A program made the translations under genes and the position numbers. This document shows, piece after piece, positions 25,046 through 38,108 of a DNA stretch of 64,000 nucleotides. This DNA comes from Plectrocnemia conspersa. Its lineage: Eukaryota; Arthropoda; Insecta; Trichoptera; Polycentropodidae. The number at the start of each line of letters is the position of its first letter. Positions within the stretch are counted from its first letter, which is position 1. The notes under the pieces are model-generated. The model was not told the DNA's origin. It worked only from the letters and a program-made list of their open reading frames with translations, and made no database searches. The DNA is taken from contig VTFK01000073.1 of assembly GCA_009617715.1 (NCBI GenBank), positions 930,001 through 994,000 of the forward strand, read 5' to 3'.

Positions 25046-25560
25046 AATGCAATACCGCGTGTAAAACATGATTTGATACCCAAACATAAACTTAGATCTT
25101 GAATCGCAATATGTTTTTTATATGATTAATATATTAAGGAATAAGTGTAGGAGTAAACCGTTTTTTATACCAAACTATTTAGGTTTATTTTTAAGATTAA
25201 ATTACAAAAGGACAATAATAGTTAAAATATATACTTTAATGAATTAAACGTAAATAACAAAAACAACAATAATTACTGCAAAAATTGTATGGACATATCA
25301 AACCTTTTTAAAATAAATTAATATTGTTCCAAAGCTGCTTTGAAAAGTTCAGACAAATTGTAAATCCAAGCTAAATTTGGACAATGTGTCAAAAGTCCGA
25401 ACGTTGGGTATATTAGGGTTTAATAGATAGTTATTATTATTTGAAAGTATATTCGGGTGATTATCAACTAACATGTAACTATTGTATATTGTGAATTACT
25501 AATTGTTTTAATTGGTTATTGTTTGTTTAATTTTTTTTATCAAATAAAATCTTACTTTTT
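25046..25560. other. AT-rich stretch, no gene seen
   Basis: No gene or repeat signature is seen. Confidence 0.55.
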
Positions 25561-25564
25561 AAGG

Positions 25565-25870
25565 ACGTTTGTGTAACAGTAGTGATGAAAAATAAACAGA
25601 CATGTTTAATTGGAACGAAACGAACCGAGAATGGGGGTCGCGAAATAAAAATGGCGCTCGATGACGGAAAGCGCGAAACATTCGCGATCATTAATCATTT
25701 CTTTTATTTTCTGAACGGAAAACGGAGGCGAGGGGTTGGAAGTTTTCACCGCCGTTTTCCCCTTTCATACCGACGAGTGAAATGTATAAATAATAAAATA
25801 TCAACAAAAGTGGATAATGATTCTAGGCCATTGTTGTGCGTAACACACATGCGAATGTGCTAGATTGTAT
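25565..25870. promoter_or_regulatory. GC-richer island with imperfect inverted repeat
   Basis: GGAAAACGGAGGCG near 25718 and CCGCCGTTTTCC near 25750 form an imperfect inverted repeat. A 93-codon plus-strand frame from 25582 is lysine- and arginine-rich and featureless. I read it as a candidate regulatory element. Confidence 0.3.
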
Positions 25871-26555
25871 TGTATTATATTACCATAAAAAATAAATAAA
25901 TGGTACAGCCTGCAAAAGAATGCTTGAATGTTGTAATATGATAAGATTTTTTTTTATAATATATGAATTGAGAATTTTAATATTTTGGTCGACATAATCA
26001 CATATTATGATACTATTAAATACTCGGCTCCTGTAGAAAGTTTGTAAATATTTTTTAATAACATACTTTGTCGAGAAGTATTTATAACATTGTTACTTGT
26101 AACCCTATGTACAGTTTTATACACTCAAACAGGTATGTTTTTAAGCAATTACTTTTTAAAAACACATGAATTTTGCTTTGTTGTAGGATTCAATTGCAAC
26201 TACAATTTTATTTCCTGAGATTGTTTATTTCACTTAAGTGAACATATACATACATACTATATAAAATAGTTGGGTCTGAAGCAATATTTTGTTAAAAGAC
26301 AATATATGTTGAAAATCCATAGTGCATAATTTAAATATTTTTTTGAGAAAATTATTAAATTATTAAATAAATATATTTAGTTAGCAGAGACATTATAAGA
26401 ACTTTAAACATATTTAAATACTATTATGTTATCATTTATATTATCTGAAAATTATCGTAGCTTTCCAAAACAATAAAATTAAAATGTTTCTCTCGTTTTA
26501 TTATTTTCAATAAATTGATTTTTAAAACATATTTAATTATTAGATTTAAAAGGAT
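25871..26555. other. AT-rich stretch, no gene seen
   Basis: AT-rich sequence leads up to the terminal-inverted-repeat element. No gene is seen. Confidence 0.55.
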
Positions 26556-26559
26556 GTTT

Positions 26560-27320
26560 CTAGAGTCACGTATTCTCAGCATCTATTTTTATCAATTTTA
26601 GCATTTTCATTAGCATTTATTTTAGCGTTTTACAGCATTAAAAATGTTTAATTTTAACATATATTTTTATAATTTATTAATTTCGATAAAGTTTAACAAA
26701 TTTATTACATACATACAATTTTAACTCTGTAGCGATAAAGTTATTTTTAAAAAGCAGACAACATACAAACAAAAAAATTACACAACCTACGTGCTTTAAG
26801 TGCTACATTAATAGGTTTATCATAAGCATCACTGTAAATTTTATACACACATTCATCATCTGAATCTCTAAATACAGACTCCGAATCTGACGTCCTAGAT
26901 GTTCAATGCATTTTTTTTTAAATTATTAAAATATCAAAAAAAATTACAAAGACAAAAAGTATTTTTTTTTTAATTGAAAATCAAAATAAAATTTAATAAA
27001 ACTAAGCATGGAGCATGTTAACACAGATGCTTCTATAATATTTGAATGACGATCAACGATCAGTTACAATTCAATTATATTTACTGAAATATCTTTCAGC
27101 ATCCACACTATTCCTTGGACATAGCGCTAAAGAGAATAACCATAGACAAAAGTTATCATTTAATATGTATTTTATGGTAACTTTTATCTAAAAAAATAAA
27201 TAATTTTATATTTATTTAAGATTTTGGAATTTAAATGCATATTTTACAATTTTCGCATAAATTAGCATCTATTGCAAATTTTAGCATCTATAGCAAAACT
27301 CTAAAAATACGTGTCTCTAG
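26560..27320. mobile_element. Putative small DNA transposon with terminal inverted repeats
   Basis: The left end, CTAGAGTCACGTATTCTC (26560-26577), matches the reverse complement of the right end (27303-27320) at 15 of 18 positions. Just inside both ends are GCATCTAT words, in opposite orientation. The interior is AT-rich apart from a coding-like tail on the minus strand. At 761 bp it is too short to encode a full transposase, so it would be a non-autonomous or internally deleted element. I could not see a convincing target-site duplication, so the superfamily is open; the ends are loosely hAT-like. Confidence 0.5.
26747..26902 (-). pseudogene. C-terminal coding remnant inside the inverted-repeat element
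   Basis: On the minus strand about 50 codons are open and end at TAA. They start TSDSESVFRDSDDE, an acidic serine-rich stretch, followed by a basic and cysteine-containing end (KARRLC). There is no ATG at the upstream edge, and sequence beyond it is broken. It sits centrally between the inverted repeats, so it is most simply the tail of the parental element's protein. I do not recognise the family, and length alone would not exclude chance. Confidence 0.35.
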
Positions 27321-28480
27321 TTATTACCTACCAACGTGACAAGTAGAGATGCATTAAACCTTTAATTTTTTTTTTAGAGACCAACTTAATCAATCTTTAC
27401 AAAAAGTCAAAAAGTAATATATTTAATAATCACAGGATTTACATGTATCGTAAAGTATTTGATATCTGAGAATGGAAAATTCTTACTTATTAGTATTTTT
27501 TTGATTAATTAGCCCATTAAAAATTAGTTTTTGAATAAAGTGCAAATCGAGACATTGGTTGATTTTTCGAGAATTTTCATAGCGCCTAATCTGTTAAAAA
27601 ATATATCTGTGCGGATATTTTTTAATGTTTTGAAACCGCTGCATTTTTTGTACCACTGCATAAAAAAGGTCGGTCTGTGTCAGATGTTAAAAAATATGAG
27701 TACTTTACTGGAAGTTTTTAATGAATTTAAATACCCAAAAATTGTTTAAGATTTTCCTAGTTACTCCAATTGGCCTTATTTTTGCTTTGGTAATATAATA
27801 TCTACATTAATAATCAGATAATAAAAATAAGCAGATTGCAAAAATGTATGGGAGCTTTTCACAATTAAGCCATAAAATTTGCCTGTCGGCGTTTTTTTAA
27901 TAATATAAATAAGTTTTTTATCTTTATATTATTCGAAATAAAAAACATGTAAAGTGGCAAAAGCCGTTATTGCTAAGTTTCGGAAGACCAAAATTTATTT
28001 GTAACTCGACGCTTTGTAGTCAATCAAATTAGATCGATTTTTTCTGGTCATTAGATTATTTGCGTCCATAATAACAAATCATTATTTGATTGTAATTTAT
28101 TTTCTTCATAATATAAATATATATACAATAATATACTGACTTATTATAATGATATACCACATAATTCATATATGTATATTTTCATTTAGCAAATCGAGAA
28201 GTAAAAATAAAAATTTTCATCTCTCGAGAAATAAAAAAAGAGAAACCAGAATGGCTACTCATAACCTATCATCAAATTATATAAAAAAAATATTAGTTTA
28301 TACGCCGCGTTTTCATATTTTGATACGTTGCCAACTAAAAAGTTTCAGGGATCCCATAAAAAAGAATCTGCGAACTATAGTTTGAGAAACTTAGTAGTAA
28401 CGTATATAACAGTAAACAGTGTATTATACAATTTATAAGTAACCTATTCATAAAGAGAGTGTAAAACCTTTGAACTTGTG
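27321..28480. other. AT-rich stretch, no gene seen
   Basis: Two frames of 72-78 codons (27531 and 28149) are lysine-, isoleucine- and phenylalanine-rich, as expected by chance in AT-rich sequence. No other feature is seen. Confidence 0.5.
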
Positions 28481-28484
28481 TAAT

Positions 28485-28970
28485 TTCGCCAATAAATCGT
28501 ATTAATTATGAACCAGAAGCTAAGGTAAAATTTTAATTTGCGGCGCACATATATAATATATAAAATTGGCATATAAATAAATAATTACAAAGGCTTGTGT
28601 CTGAGTATTTTAATTTGGGTAAAGTGTACAGCATAAATTCTGCCGGTGTCTGACAGCTCCCTTGAAAGCGAACTAATAACTATTATCGCATTTCAAAAGG
28701 GGAAGCCTTCGCAAAATTTTACTCTGAGCAAAATTTAATTGTTTAGGCCGTACAATGCCTCATATAATAATAAAATAGTGAGCGCTCGGAAAACTTGTGC
28801 ATGGTCCATTTTATCTGTGGAAATTGCACAATTTCCTAATAGTGATTGGAAATCAACGATGAATATACGATTGCTGTCTATGACAGTAATCATATATTCG
28901 TATGTGCATACATTTAATATTTCATTCTAAAACTTTCAGCGTAGATTATTTCCGGGAACTCTACGAACTG
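28485..28970. promoter_or_regulatory. Mildly GC-richer stretch, weak candidate regulatory element
   Basis: The most complex part is 28600-28730, followed by 28740-28960. It contains no recognisable frame or repeat, and its contrast with flanks is weaker than in the other islands. Confidence 0.25.
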
Positions 28971-29520
28971 ATTGTAGTATAGACATGTATTATATTATTA
29001 AAATATTTTTCAAAAGAATACTACTTTATTACTACATGTAGTCAGAACACTTTAAACTTTTATAAATATATGTTTGTACCATGAATATTTGAAATGTAAA
29101 GACACACAGTTCTTAAAATATTTATAAAGAGTTTTAATAATCAATTTATTTGTGATACATATAGAAAACTATTTTATATAGTCATTATATACTAAATTGT
29201 ATTTGGTTGGTTTAGAAAAAAGTTTATTTATTCGAACTTTATAGTCTCATTCACACATAAGAAATGCATCACTCAAAAAATCACACCCTAGCGGATTAGT
29301 GTTTGATACGGTTACAAATGTAACACAACGTTTTTGCGATTGAGTCTATGTCAAACTAAGTCAAAAATGAGCGAAAATTACTATGTTGTCAATTTTGTAA
29401 ATTAAATATTTTTACTATGCTTGTGTCTTTACTTAAGGAATATTTATTTTATAAAAACTAAGAGTTTCATTGTATTATTCTGCTATAAATACAATAGAAA
29501 CTTTTTACAGAGACACCCAG
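28971..29520. other. AT-rich stretch, no gene seen
   Basis: No gene or repeat signature is visible. Confidence 0.55.
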
Positions 29521-29524
29521 CGTA

Positions 29525-30035
29525 ATATATATTTAACCACCAAAAATGCAATTTGATACGTTCTCGAGGTTTATTATACAAATTCATTTGCTCCTGTCGC
29601 TGCGGTCTCTTTCGCGAAAATTATTTCGCCAGATCGTGCCTCGGATACGAACGGCGTATTATTTTTTATCTGCCGCAGCAAAATATAAATTCGAAACTGT
29701 CTGTCAGAATCGTTTTCGTTGTGAAAACGTGGGAATTGTGGTAATGTGTGAGAGACCGTTAAAAAATCACGTTATGCGGATATACATAAAATACACTTGA
29801 ATTTGAAACTCAAGACATTTTCGCTTTCGGGGTTGTTAATTCAGGGGAATTATGTCAAGGCAAGAGGAGTTATCTTGGTTTGTGTTTGACTCATCAGGAT
29901 ATCTGAAACAGACGATCTGTGGAAAGAGGGAAAAACTCGAGTTCAAATTGTAAACAAAACTCGCTCTCTCGCATTACAACCGTTCGAGGGGTTTGAGGTT
30001 CGAGTGTTTGGGCTTTCCTTTTTTAATTAAATAAT
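29525..30035. promoter_or_regulatory. GC-richer island, candidate regulatory element
   Basis: Two blocks, 29555-29770 and 29815-30030, stand out from the flanks. The first contains the palindromic word TTCGCGAA and is open in two overlapping plus frames of 63-84 codons without a recognisable domain. It has the same character as the other islands. Confidence 0.35.
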
Positions 30036-32560
30036 TTTTCACCTTCGAGAAAAGTTCAAAAGTCATCAAAATTGCGTGCCAATTTGAGCACACAATAAAA
30101 AAAATATTGCGTTTCTTCTATATATGATTTTTTAATAAAAATGTCCTTTTATATGAAGAATATGCAGAAAATCAAAACGGTAAAAATATTTTTTTAACAT
30201 TTTATTGTGTTATTGACTTTTAATACACTTACTTTCAATACATTAAATGTTACTTATGTAAAGTATTGATGTTTAAAATTCACGATACAATTTTTAATAT
30301 TCATATTGCCATAAGCAAAAACGTATGATATAATAATTGTTATTTGAAACATTTACTAAACAAACATACAGATGCTTTGCTGATTCTTGATAATCTCACG
30401 GTGCGCAGATATGAATAATGTATCTTTATTTAATGAATATATTTCTGATTGACCAGTGGGAGGATGTCAACGATTGCAGAGATAACATTCATTTAAAAAG
30501 GTGTGAAAAGATTAATTTTAGATGTGACATAGTACAGAAATATTAAATAGCTAAATGAATTCAAATTGCTTTTGAAAGAGACTGGCACAAGTTAATGTGT
30601 GACGTAAATTAATGTAAATTTACATTAAAAGTTTAATAAACCGTTTCATTATTTAGATTTTACCGTAACACACGTTAATAGAATTCTCATCACCATTTCA
30701 AAATAATTTATTTCATTAATTTATAGAGGATTATTAATTTGTTTTCAATTTCCGACCACAAATAGTAATAGTGAAAATTTAAGTATCCAATTTTATTCAT
30801 GAAGCGACTTATTAGTTGTAAAAACTGTTTATTGAATATGTACAATATAAATCAAACATTCATATCAAAACATCATTGCGTGTTTGTATAATATTTTATA
30901 TATATAATATACTATATAATACACAATTACACAAACACACAAATACAGACACAAATGACGCGTTCTGGGCAGATAGACAATTTATTGATATCATTAATAC
31001 TAACCCACCGAAACGTGTATATATGAAAGAGTCAAGGACCAGAGCGGTAGTTACAGAAAATCCGTGACCATGGCTGGAGTATCACATCCGAAATATAGAA
31101 ACAAAGTATGTAAAAAATTGCGGTAAATCTCGAGATACAAATAATATATTATATATATTTATTTGTTTATAAACATGTATACGTGTATATTATTAAGATA
31201 ATCCGATTAATATTCCATTAACAATACGCGCATAACACTCAAATAAATATTAGACAATAACTATGTTATGACGCGTGTTTGTATACGGGTTCATAAAACA
31301 ATACATAAATATATAAGTATTAATTTATGCCTTTATAATTTTAGTTTAAAATTGTAAAAAATATACTATGGAGTGTTAATGTTGTTTAAATTCAACGATG
31401 AAGTTTGTGACTTATAATAAAAAAATGAAGAACTGAACGTTGGGTGATGACAAGTGACATATGTTAGGCGACAAGAGACAAATGACATGTGGAACATTAC
31501 CGAACTTTGTAGACAGGTGGGAAAACTCCATAAAACAAATATACATACATGTACTGCTCAAAATAAAACATGTGACCAAAAAGGTACACGTTAAAATTAT
31601 TATCAGAATATATGTAAATATAGAGTTAGGCGGAAAAAAACTTAGAAGGCGTGAATATATTTTCTAGGCATATAAATAACTACATGTAAATTTAAAATAT
31701 GATTTTTCTAAAAACAAGAATTTAATGCGTAAAAACGCATTACCTTTGAACTTAGCATATTTATATATTTATTGAAAGTTATATTATATTTTTAATAAAA
31801 TGAAATTTAAATATTTATTGAAGTATTACATATCATAAATAATATAAATGTATATTTGAGAAACATTTGATAAATGAATAAATGTAGACAACTCATATAT
31901 ACGTACCTGCAAAAAAAGAGCCAAAATACCAGAAGGTACTTCTTATTGTTTTAATATAAATGTAAATGTGCAATAAAATAATAATATTTCTTATTTTAGC
32001 TTTTTAGTATTAAAATATACCGTTATAAAATATTTTTTACCATATGAAGTTTCAAAATTCAATTATTTATTTTATTTTTTTACATATTGCTTATATTTTG
32101 CTGTTTTATTATACATTTTAATTTTTTTGTTAAATATAATTATATGTGATATCTGTGACTAAATCTAGCTACATTTGACTAGATTAAAAGGTTCTTAAAA
32201 ATTCTAATGAATAAAATTAAAAAATGTCTTGAAAACTTTTACAAAATGCACTAAATATTTTATATAAGAGAAAGTTGTTTAAGTCTGCACCCTAATAATT
32301 TTCTGCGCGTACAATTATTAAAAAAAGTATTCAATTTAATAAAAATGTATGCCACACTTATTTATATTTAGTTAAATAAAACTAAATATAAAAAAATCAG
32401 CTCTTTTTTTGCCATCCCAGTGGGACATTTTGCTCATGAAAATTAAATTTAAGATAATCGTTTCATAACGTTCATATTTATTTTAATTAAAAAAAGTGAT
32501 TAAAGACATTTAATATTATTTTATTATTTAACTAAGATGTCTGATTAAAGAATAAAATTT
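30036..32560. other. AT-rich desert, no gene seen
   Basis: Mildly more complex patches occur at 30370-30500, 30940-31080 and 31440-31530. A 68-codon frame at 31461-31667 is basic and featureless. No transposon block or RNA gene is recognised. Confidence 0.5.
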
Positions 32561-32567
32561 TTATTTC

Positions 32568-32835
32568 AACATTGTCCATGTTCCGTTGTCGAAAATTGTC
32601 GGTCCCCGAGCGAGTTGCGGTTCCGCTCCGAGGCCGCTGGGTTGTGTTAAAATCAAAAGCCAATTTCCAGAATCCCAATTCTCTCCCTCTCGCTCTTTTT
32701 AGACCTCTTTTATATTCAGAATCAACGTTAATAGTAGACTGTAAAAAAATGCTGGGGTCCGGCTCGTTAACCGAAACGAAAGGAAACCTTTGATATCATT
32801 ACACGTTAACTGGGTCATGTACATTAATTAGATGT
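32568..32835. promoter_or_regulatory. GC-rich island, candidate regulatory element
   Basis: The island is sharply bounded on the left. It contains a pyrimidine-rich tract near 32680-32715 and TTAATAG/TTAATTAG homeodomain-like words. A 73-codon plus frame crosses it without recognisable content. Confidence 0.35.
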
Positions 32836-33037
32836 CGAAATTTCTATATTTAAAATCGATGCAAATAAATCGATAGTACGCAAAAGAGAGTCAATAGAAC
32901 GTATTGTATGAGGGTAAATACTGCGGAATGTTGTTGACGGTAAATTTACCGCAGCATGCTTATAAATATATGCAATGTATAGTATATTTCTATTCTATTT
33001 TTATATTAATTATGTTTGATTGACTTTTTTTATATGC

Positions 33038-33425
33038 AGGGCTCTCAGGCCCTGAACATATATTCACGAAATAAATAAATATAGTTTATGCATGTATATA
33101 TGTACATATCCACGTAACGTTGAAAATATATAGGAGGGTACAAGTGAAAAGGACCTGAATAACAAATGATGAACGGGAGGCTACTACTACTACTACGATA
33201 CGGACCCATGGTCAGGGCCTCTCCGACAATGTATTCAGCAAGTATCATGCACGGGCAGTGGGAATAGCCGAGGGCTGTCCGATTTTCAGAGATGTGTTGA
33301 TTCGAAGATAACATTTTTTATTGGGGTAACCCGAATCCGGGGCCTGGGGCCGTTTAGACGACGACGGTCCCAAAGTTTTGGATGACGGCACACACTACGA
33401 CCTACTGAGGATATGTAATTTACCT
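33038..33425. repeat. GC-rich block, possible old transposon piece
   Basis: A T-rich tract ending TATGCAG precedes the block, which resembles a 3' splice site. The block contains (CTA)5 at 33181-33196 and a GC-rich stretch at 33330-33410 with CCGGGGCCTGGGGCCG-like sequence. On the minus strand 89 codons are open (33045-33314), with five serines encoded by the triplet repeat. Its base use differs from the other islands, and I favour a decayed repeat over a regulatory element, but I cannot name a family. Confidence 0.25.
33181..33196. repeat. (CTA)5 microsatellite
   Basis: Five perfect CTA units plus one base, inside the GC-rich block. Confidence 0.9.
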
Positions 33426-34990
33426 ACACTGCCTTATATTTATATCCCTCCATATTAAAGATAAGCCAGTGTAGTGCAAATTTATTTTACGAAAATGCTG
33501 ACATTTTCATTTAGTATGTGTAAAATATTTTATGATAGTAAAAAATTGAATATATTTTAAATAAGATATATCTTAACTAATTAAAAAAATATATGTTTTT
33601 ACCATTAAAAAACAATAAATTATATAACGTATATATATCAATTTTAAATCAATACAAATAACTAGAGCTCGATATTTTACAGGTTAAATATTTTAACTGT
33701 AGCATATTGTAAACAAATAATATATGTAGGGCTTAGCACATTGTTAACTTCACTGCTATAAGTTGTGTAGCATATACCATTTAGCTGGTATTACATATTA
33801 TTATTTAAACTACAAAAGCATTTTTTATCAATTAAAACTTAAGTGTTGTGTTTTATTGTAAATTATTATAAGCGTAGTGAAGCATACCGATATTTTGGTA
33901 TCAAGATGCCTAAGGTTAAACATCCACAGATATTGAAAAGCGAGCCAAATATACTTAATCATTTAACCGCAAGTAAGTTAACAAAAATAAATACGCTTAA
34001 AGTTTTTAATGATTTGCTATGATTTTGGCGATGTGTTTTAATTTATGATAGTATAAACACATGATTAAGGTAGTATTAAAAGGTTACATCTTACTAAATT
34101 TAATTTTAATGACCAAAAGCTTAGAAAAAATACTATTGTTACTTTACATTGCGTTAGCAATCTTATTTGTGCTTTTCTAATATTTTTTGGGTTCATATTA
34201 ATTTTGGGTCGTACATATTAGGTTTTAAAAAATATTTTAGCTCATAAAAATATCTTATATACATTTTACAAAAATAAAAAACCTATGCAATGATTTTTGT
34301 AATAAATTTGAAATCGCTTTAAAATAGTAAAAAATGAACTGTTTTGTCAGTACTAAAAATAAATTATAATTAAGCAGCCCGAACAAAATACCCTGCGGGA
34401 GTTCTGATAAAATTATGTGGTTTTGAGAGTTTATTATTCAGAAAAATAACATAGCTTTAATATTTGTGGGATGAGCCAATTATCCGGATAAGATAAGCTT
34501 TGTAGTAAAATACCTATATTATATGTAATAATGTATAAATCCATGTAAGCTTATATAGAATAGAACTTTTAAGAAATGTTTTAAATCATTGAAAGTATAA
34601 TTTAAGTGACAGAAATGCTACAAAGCATTAAACAAATATTGAATTAAAAGTTAAAATAATTGAAAATTATTTTTCAATTCAAGAACATAAAAATACAAGT
34701 TCTAGAAATTAAAATTTTTCACATAATCCGGGTCCGTATTAAAAAACAAGTATCTAAATAAAGCAGAATAATATTGATTTGATAAGACAGGAAACTAATG
34801 CTAAGATTTTTTTTGTAAATATATACGAAAATTCATTAAAACAATGCTTCATCAGTTACTGATTAAAATGTTAATAAAAAGGATGTAACGACTGACAACA
34901 AATAAATAAATTTTAGATATTAGAAATAAAGTGATCTAAGATAGAAACGATGCACAAAGCATTACTTTTTATTAAGCATACAACTATGGA
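33426..34990. other. AT-rich desert, no gene seen
   Basis: No gene, RNA or transposon block is recognised. Confidence 0.55.
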
Positions 34991-34998
34991 AATTAAAC

Positions 34999-35307
34999 AT
35001 GAGTTTTACGTTAGAGATATTCAGATATATAGTTAAGAGCATTTATATTTTTTATTTATATATTGCGTTTTTACAAAACGCCAAGCCCCCGAAACAAAAA
35101 CTGTCACAGGAAGAGTTACAGACATTAAACATCTTTAAAAACAGCAAAGATCAGATAATTCTCCCTGCCGACAAAGGTAAAGCTACCGTAGTGTTAAATC
35201 AATGCGAATATGATAATAAAAATAAAGTTCACTGGATAATAAAGCATATAAAAAAACAAAAACGATTGAACTATTTACCAGGGGAAAAAAAAAAACATCT
35301 GATTTAA
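34999..35307 (+). pseudogene. Penelope-like element reverse transcriptase fragment
   Basis: Within a 102-codon frame, the part from about 35070 to 35215 reads SQEELQTLNIFKNSKD, then ILPADKGKATVVLN, then EYD. This is the conserved N-terminal block of Penelope-like element reverse transcriptases, which takes the form (L/I)-x-A-D-K-G-x-A-x-V-V-(M/L), followed by a Y-x-x-K segment. The first 25 codons are hydrophobic and AT-driven and probably not part of the element. Downstream of about 35250 the similarity is lost: no palm motifs (YxDD) or GIY-YIG nuclease are seen, so this is a short relic. Confidence 0.7.
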
Positions 35308-36595
35308 AATCATACTTGACAAGACTTTTAATATAACAACTTGCACCACGAATTAACCTTCTATAAGAAAATTAAATAATTTTTTAACGTTGAAACATTT
35401 AATTAAAAAGTTTTATTGAAACATTTCATTTAAAATATTTTTATTTTGTAAATATTTGTACAGAGTAATGCGGCTTGTACATGAAAATAATTACTTAACC
35501 TTTTAACAAATATTAATAATATAAAACCTTAAAGTAAAAATACAAAAATGATTCAGATTCAGATAAAATGTGAAAATAAATGTATTATTTGCGTTGAAAT
35601 CTATATCCGATTAGTATGTTCTTAAACTAAATATTTAAAATTATTGGATAATACGCTTTGCAAAGTTTAATTTGATATATGTACATGTATACGAAATCTC
35701 AGTAAATAATATTCATATTTTCTTATATACTTATTTTTTAAGTATAAAAAAAGTATTAGGATTTTTCTAAAATGCATTAAAACGGTAGTTTAATGCATTT
35801 TAATTTAATCTACATCATAGTTACAATAATTATTTAATTTTAATTATAACGAAACCACATCTAAATCTTATTATACTTTGTTAAAACTTAATGCAACAGC
35901 GTTTGAAGAGTCGTATCTAATTGAATTCTTAAATTAAATTTTCTCATAAATATAATTTCCTGCCACTGAGGGGTAAAAATATTTTGTTTAGGCAGATGCT
36001 GGCTTTATTGCTTTAAACGCTTCAGTTTTATTTAATTATAAACGTTTCGTTACTTAATTTTTTATCCATTAATATTAAATATTATAAATGCATACTATTA
36101 AAATATTTTTAATCCATACTTTTTAATTGTATATTAATAATTTTAACTGTGCAAAATAAAAATTGCGATTACTAATACTATTATTATAATAGATATATGT
36201 ACATAATATTTTATTATATTTTATGAGACTTTTTGATCATAGGAAAAACAACGGCGTTCAAATATTTTAACAGTATTACGTACCTAATATTTTTACGAAC
36301 TCCAGTATTCACAAAACTTTATATGAGCTTGAGTCAGCTTGATTAATCTTGTCAGTAAGATATATCAGCTGTTGTCTTACGCATAACTTTTGTAAAAAGA
36401 TTAAAAATGTTGTTTGGAGTGTGGATTAAATATGGACTTAATTCAATCCAGAGAAGTATCAAATTCGATAATCGAGAAGTGTTAAAGCCAGTTGCTTTTT
36501 TTGGCGAATATATTTAAAGAATAGCATACAAGCAAAAATCAAAATATCTCAATATCATCATTATGCGTCAACCAGGTCGTTTAAATTAATTAGTT
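35308..36595. other. AT-rich stretch, no gene seen
   Basis: No continuation of the Penelope-like fragment and no other gene is visible. Confidence 0.55.
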
Positions 36596-36599
36596 ACCA

Positions 36600-36990
36600 A
36601 ATTTAATATTCGTATAGCGATAATTTAATAGCGTGTCCAAATTTACACGGAGCAATGTTCGCGTTGTTAAGAGATGAACGAGAACAAGGCCTTACGGTTA
36701 ATGTTGATTATTATTTAATTTAAAGCTCCTCTCTTTATATACACTCACACATATGTGTATAATGTACGATATAATATGAATATTATGGAAAATTTATGTG
36801 TAGGCGTACGAATGTTTGAGGCGGGTCGGTCGAGCAACTCACTTACGCGCTTAGCTCTGGGCAAATGTGTTTTTGCCTTCGTTTCCCTGTAATATATTAC
36901 AATTTTCGCTATTATGACTTTTTTAAGTTCATTATAAGTATAACGTAATATAAAACTTATTTTATCATTAAGTGTAGCCAATATTGTAAA
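36600..36990. promoter_or_regulatory. GC-richer island in two blocks, candidate regulatory element
   Basis: Blocks at 36630-36700 and 36800-36900 are separated by AT-rich sequence. They contain TAATGTTGATTATTA-type words. A 78-codon minus frame overlaps without recognisable content. Confidence 0.3.
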
Positions 36991-37640
36991 GGATAAATAT
37001 TTTTTCTCATATCGGATATGGCAAGTGTTTTGTTAGCAATTTGGTTTTTAATATATTTTGAAGTGAATAATCGGGATTAGCTGTTTTGTTAAAGCGTAGA
37101 ATTATATTTTATTATATTTTTAAAACAATATCAAGCAATTTTTAAATTTAATTTTTTTATAGTAAAATATCTAACTGTTTAAATTATCTAACTTTTTATT
37201 CACGAATTTTACGGCAGCGATCAGGAGCAGGGTTCGCGAAAAATAGCAAGTCTTTTTATTGCCGCCGCTTTACTAAGTAATAAGATTTTTTTGCCGTATC
37301 TTTACAATCGTAAAGAATATACAACAATACAACTACAATTTTGTTTTAAAAATTATATAATTATACAATTTTTTCACTCATCAGCTGTAGTCTTAACTTT
37401 GGTTGTTTTTGTACGCAGAAAACTTAGTTTGACAATAAATGTTGTATGAGAATTACGGTTAGTAAATATTTCGTTTTGACTTCCTTGAAAATTTTCCGGT
37501 CATCACAAAATTAGGAATGCAAAGATCAATGACTCTAGATTTTTATTTTATTTTTGATATTTTTGATATGTTTTTATATATAAATTAATATTGAATATAT
37601 TATAAATCTTTGGTAACGATTTATTTGCAGATGAAATTAA
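36991..37640. other. AT-rich with one small GC-rich block
   Basis: A compact block at 37200-37285 contains TTTTTATTGCCGCCG and TTCGCGAA. The rest is AT-rich and without features. Confidence 0.4.
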
Positions 37641-37652
37641 ACAAGAGTGTTT

Positions 37653-38108
37653 TCATTTAATGCTATATAAATCAACAGAAGTTTTATATTTTGCAATATA
37701 CTGGACAGATGCGAACCATTTCACATAATTTCCTTTAGTAACGGTCGAAAACCTGCTATGTTTCTGTCTAAACTGTAAATTATTTCTACCATACAAGTGG
37801 ATCTGTAAGATATGACAACGTGAATCTTGGCGAAGCTGAAAGGTAGTCGATTGTCGAAACACTTTCAGGTCATCAGTATATAATAAATATTCCGAGCTAA
37901 TAATTTCCACATGTCGTCAATAAAGTGTCAAAAGAGCAAATAAACCAAATTGGATCCATGTGGTACTCCACAATTTACCAAATACATCATCAGTGCGACG
38001 ATTTCTGTAGCTTATATATCGGGAAAAAAAATCGGGATATGAGAAACACAGACTATAGCAAATAGCGCATTTTAGAAATGTTTTGCGAATTAAAAAAAGC
38101 GCCGACAC
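37653..38108 (-). pseudogene. LINE reverse transcriptase remnant (palm B and C motifs)
   Basis: On the minus strand the order is RNRRTDDVFG, then CGVPHGSN in one frame, then in another frame FALLT and EIISSEYLLYTDDLKVFRQ. These correspond to the SGVPQGS motif and to the Y-x-D-D catalytic motif (here YTDD) of LINE reverse transcriptases in the Jockey/CR1 group. NNLQFRQ follows, at the position where such proteins have a W-C-x-x-N-x-L-x-L-N segment. A frameshift lies between the two motifs and stops border it, so it is inactive. The remnant at 52.7-53.0 kb on the other strand has the same motif pattern. Confidence 0.7.
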
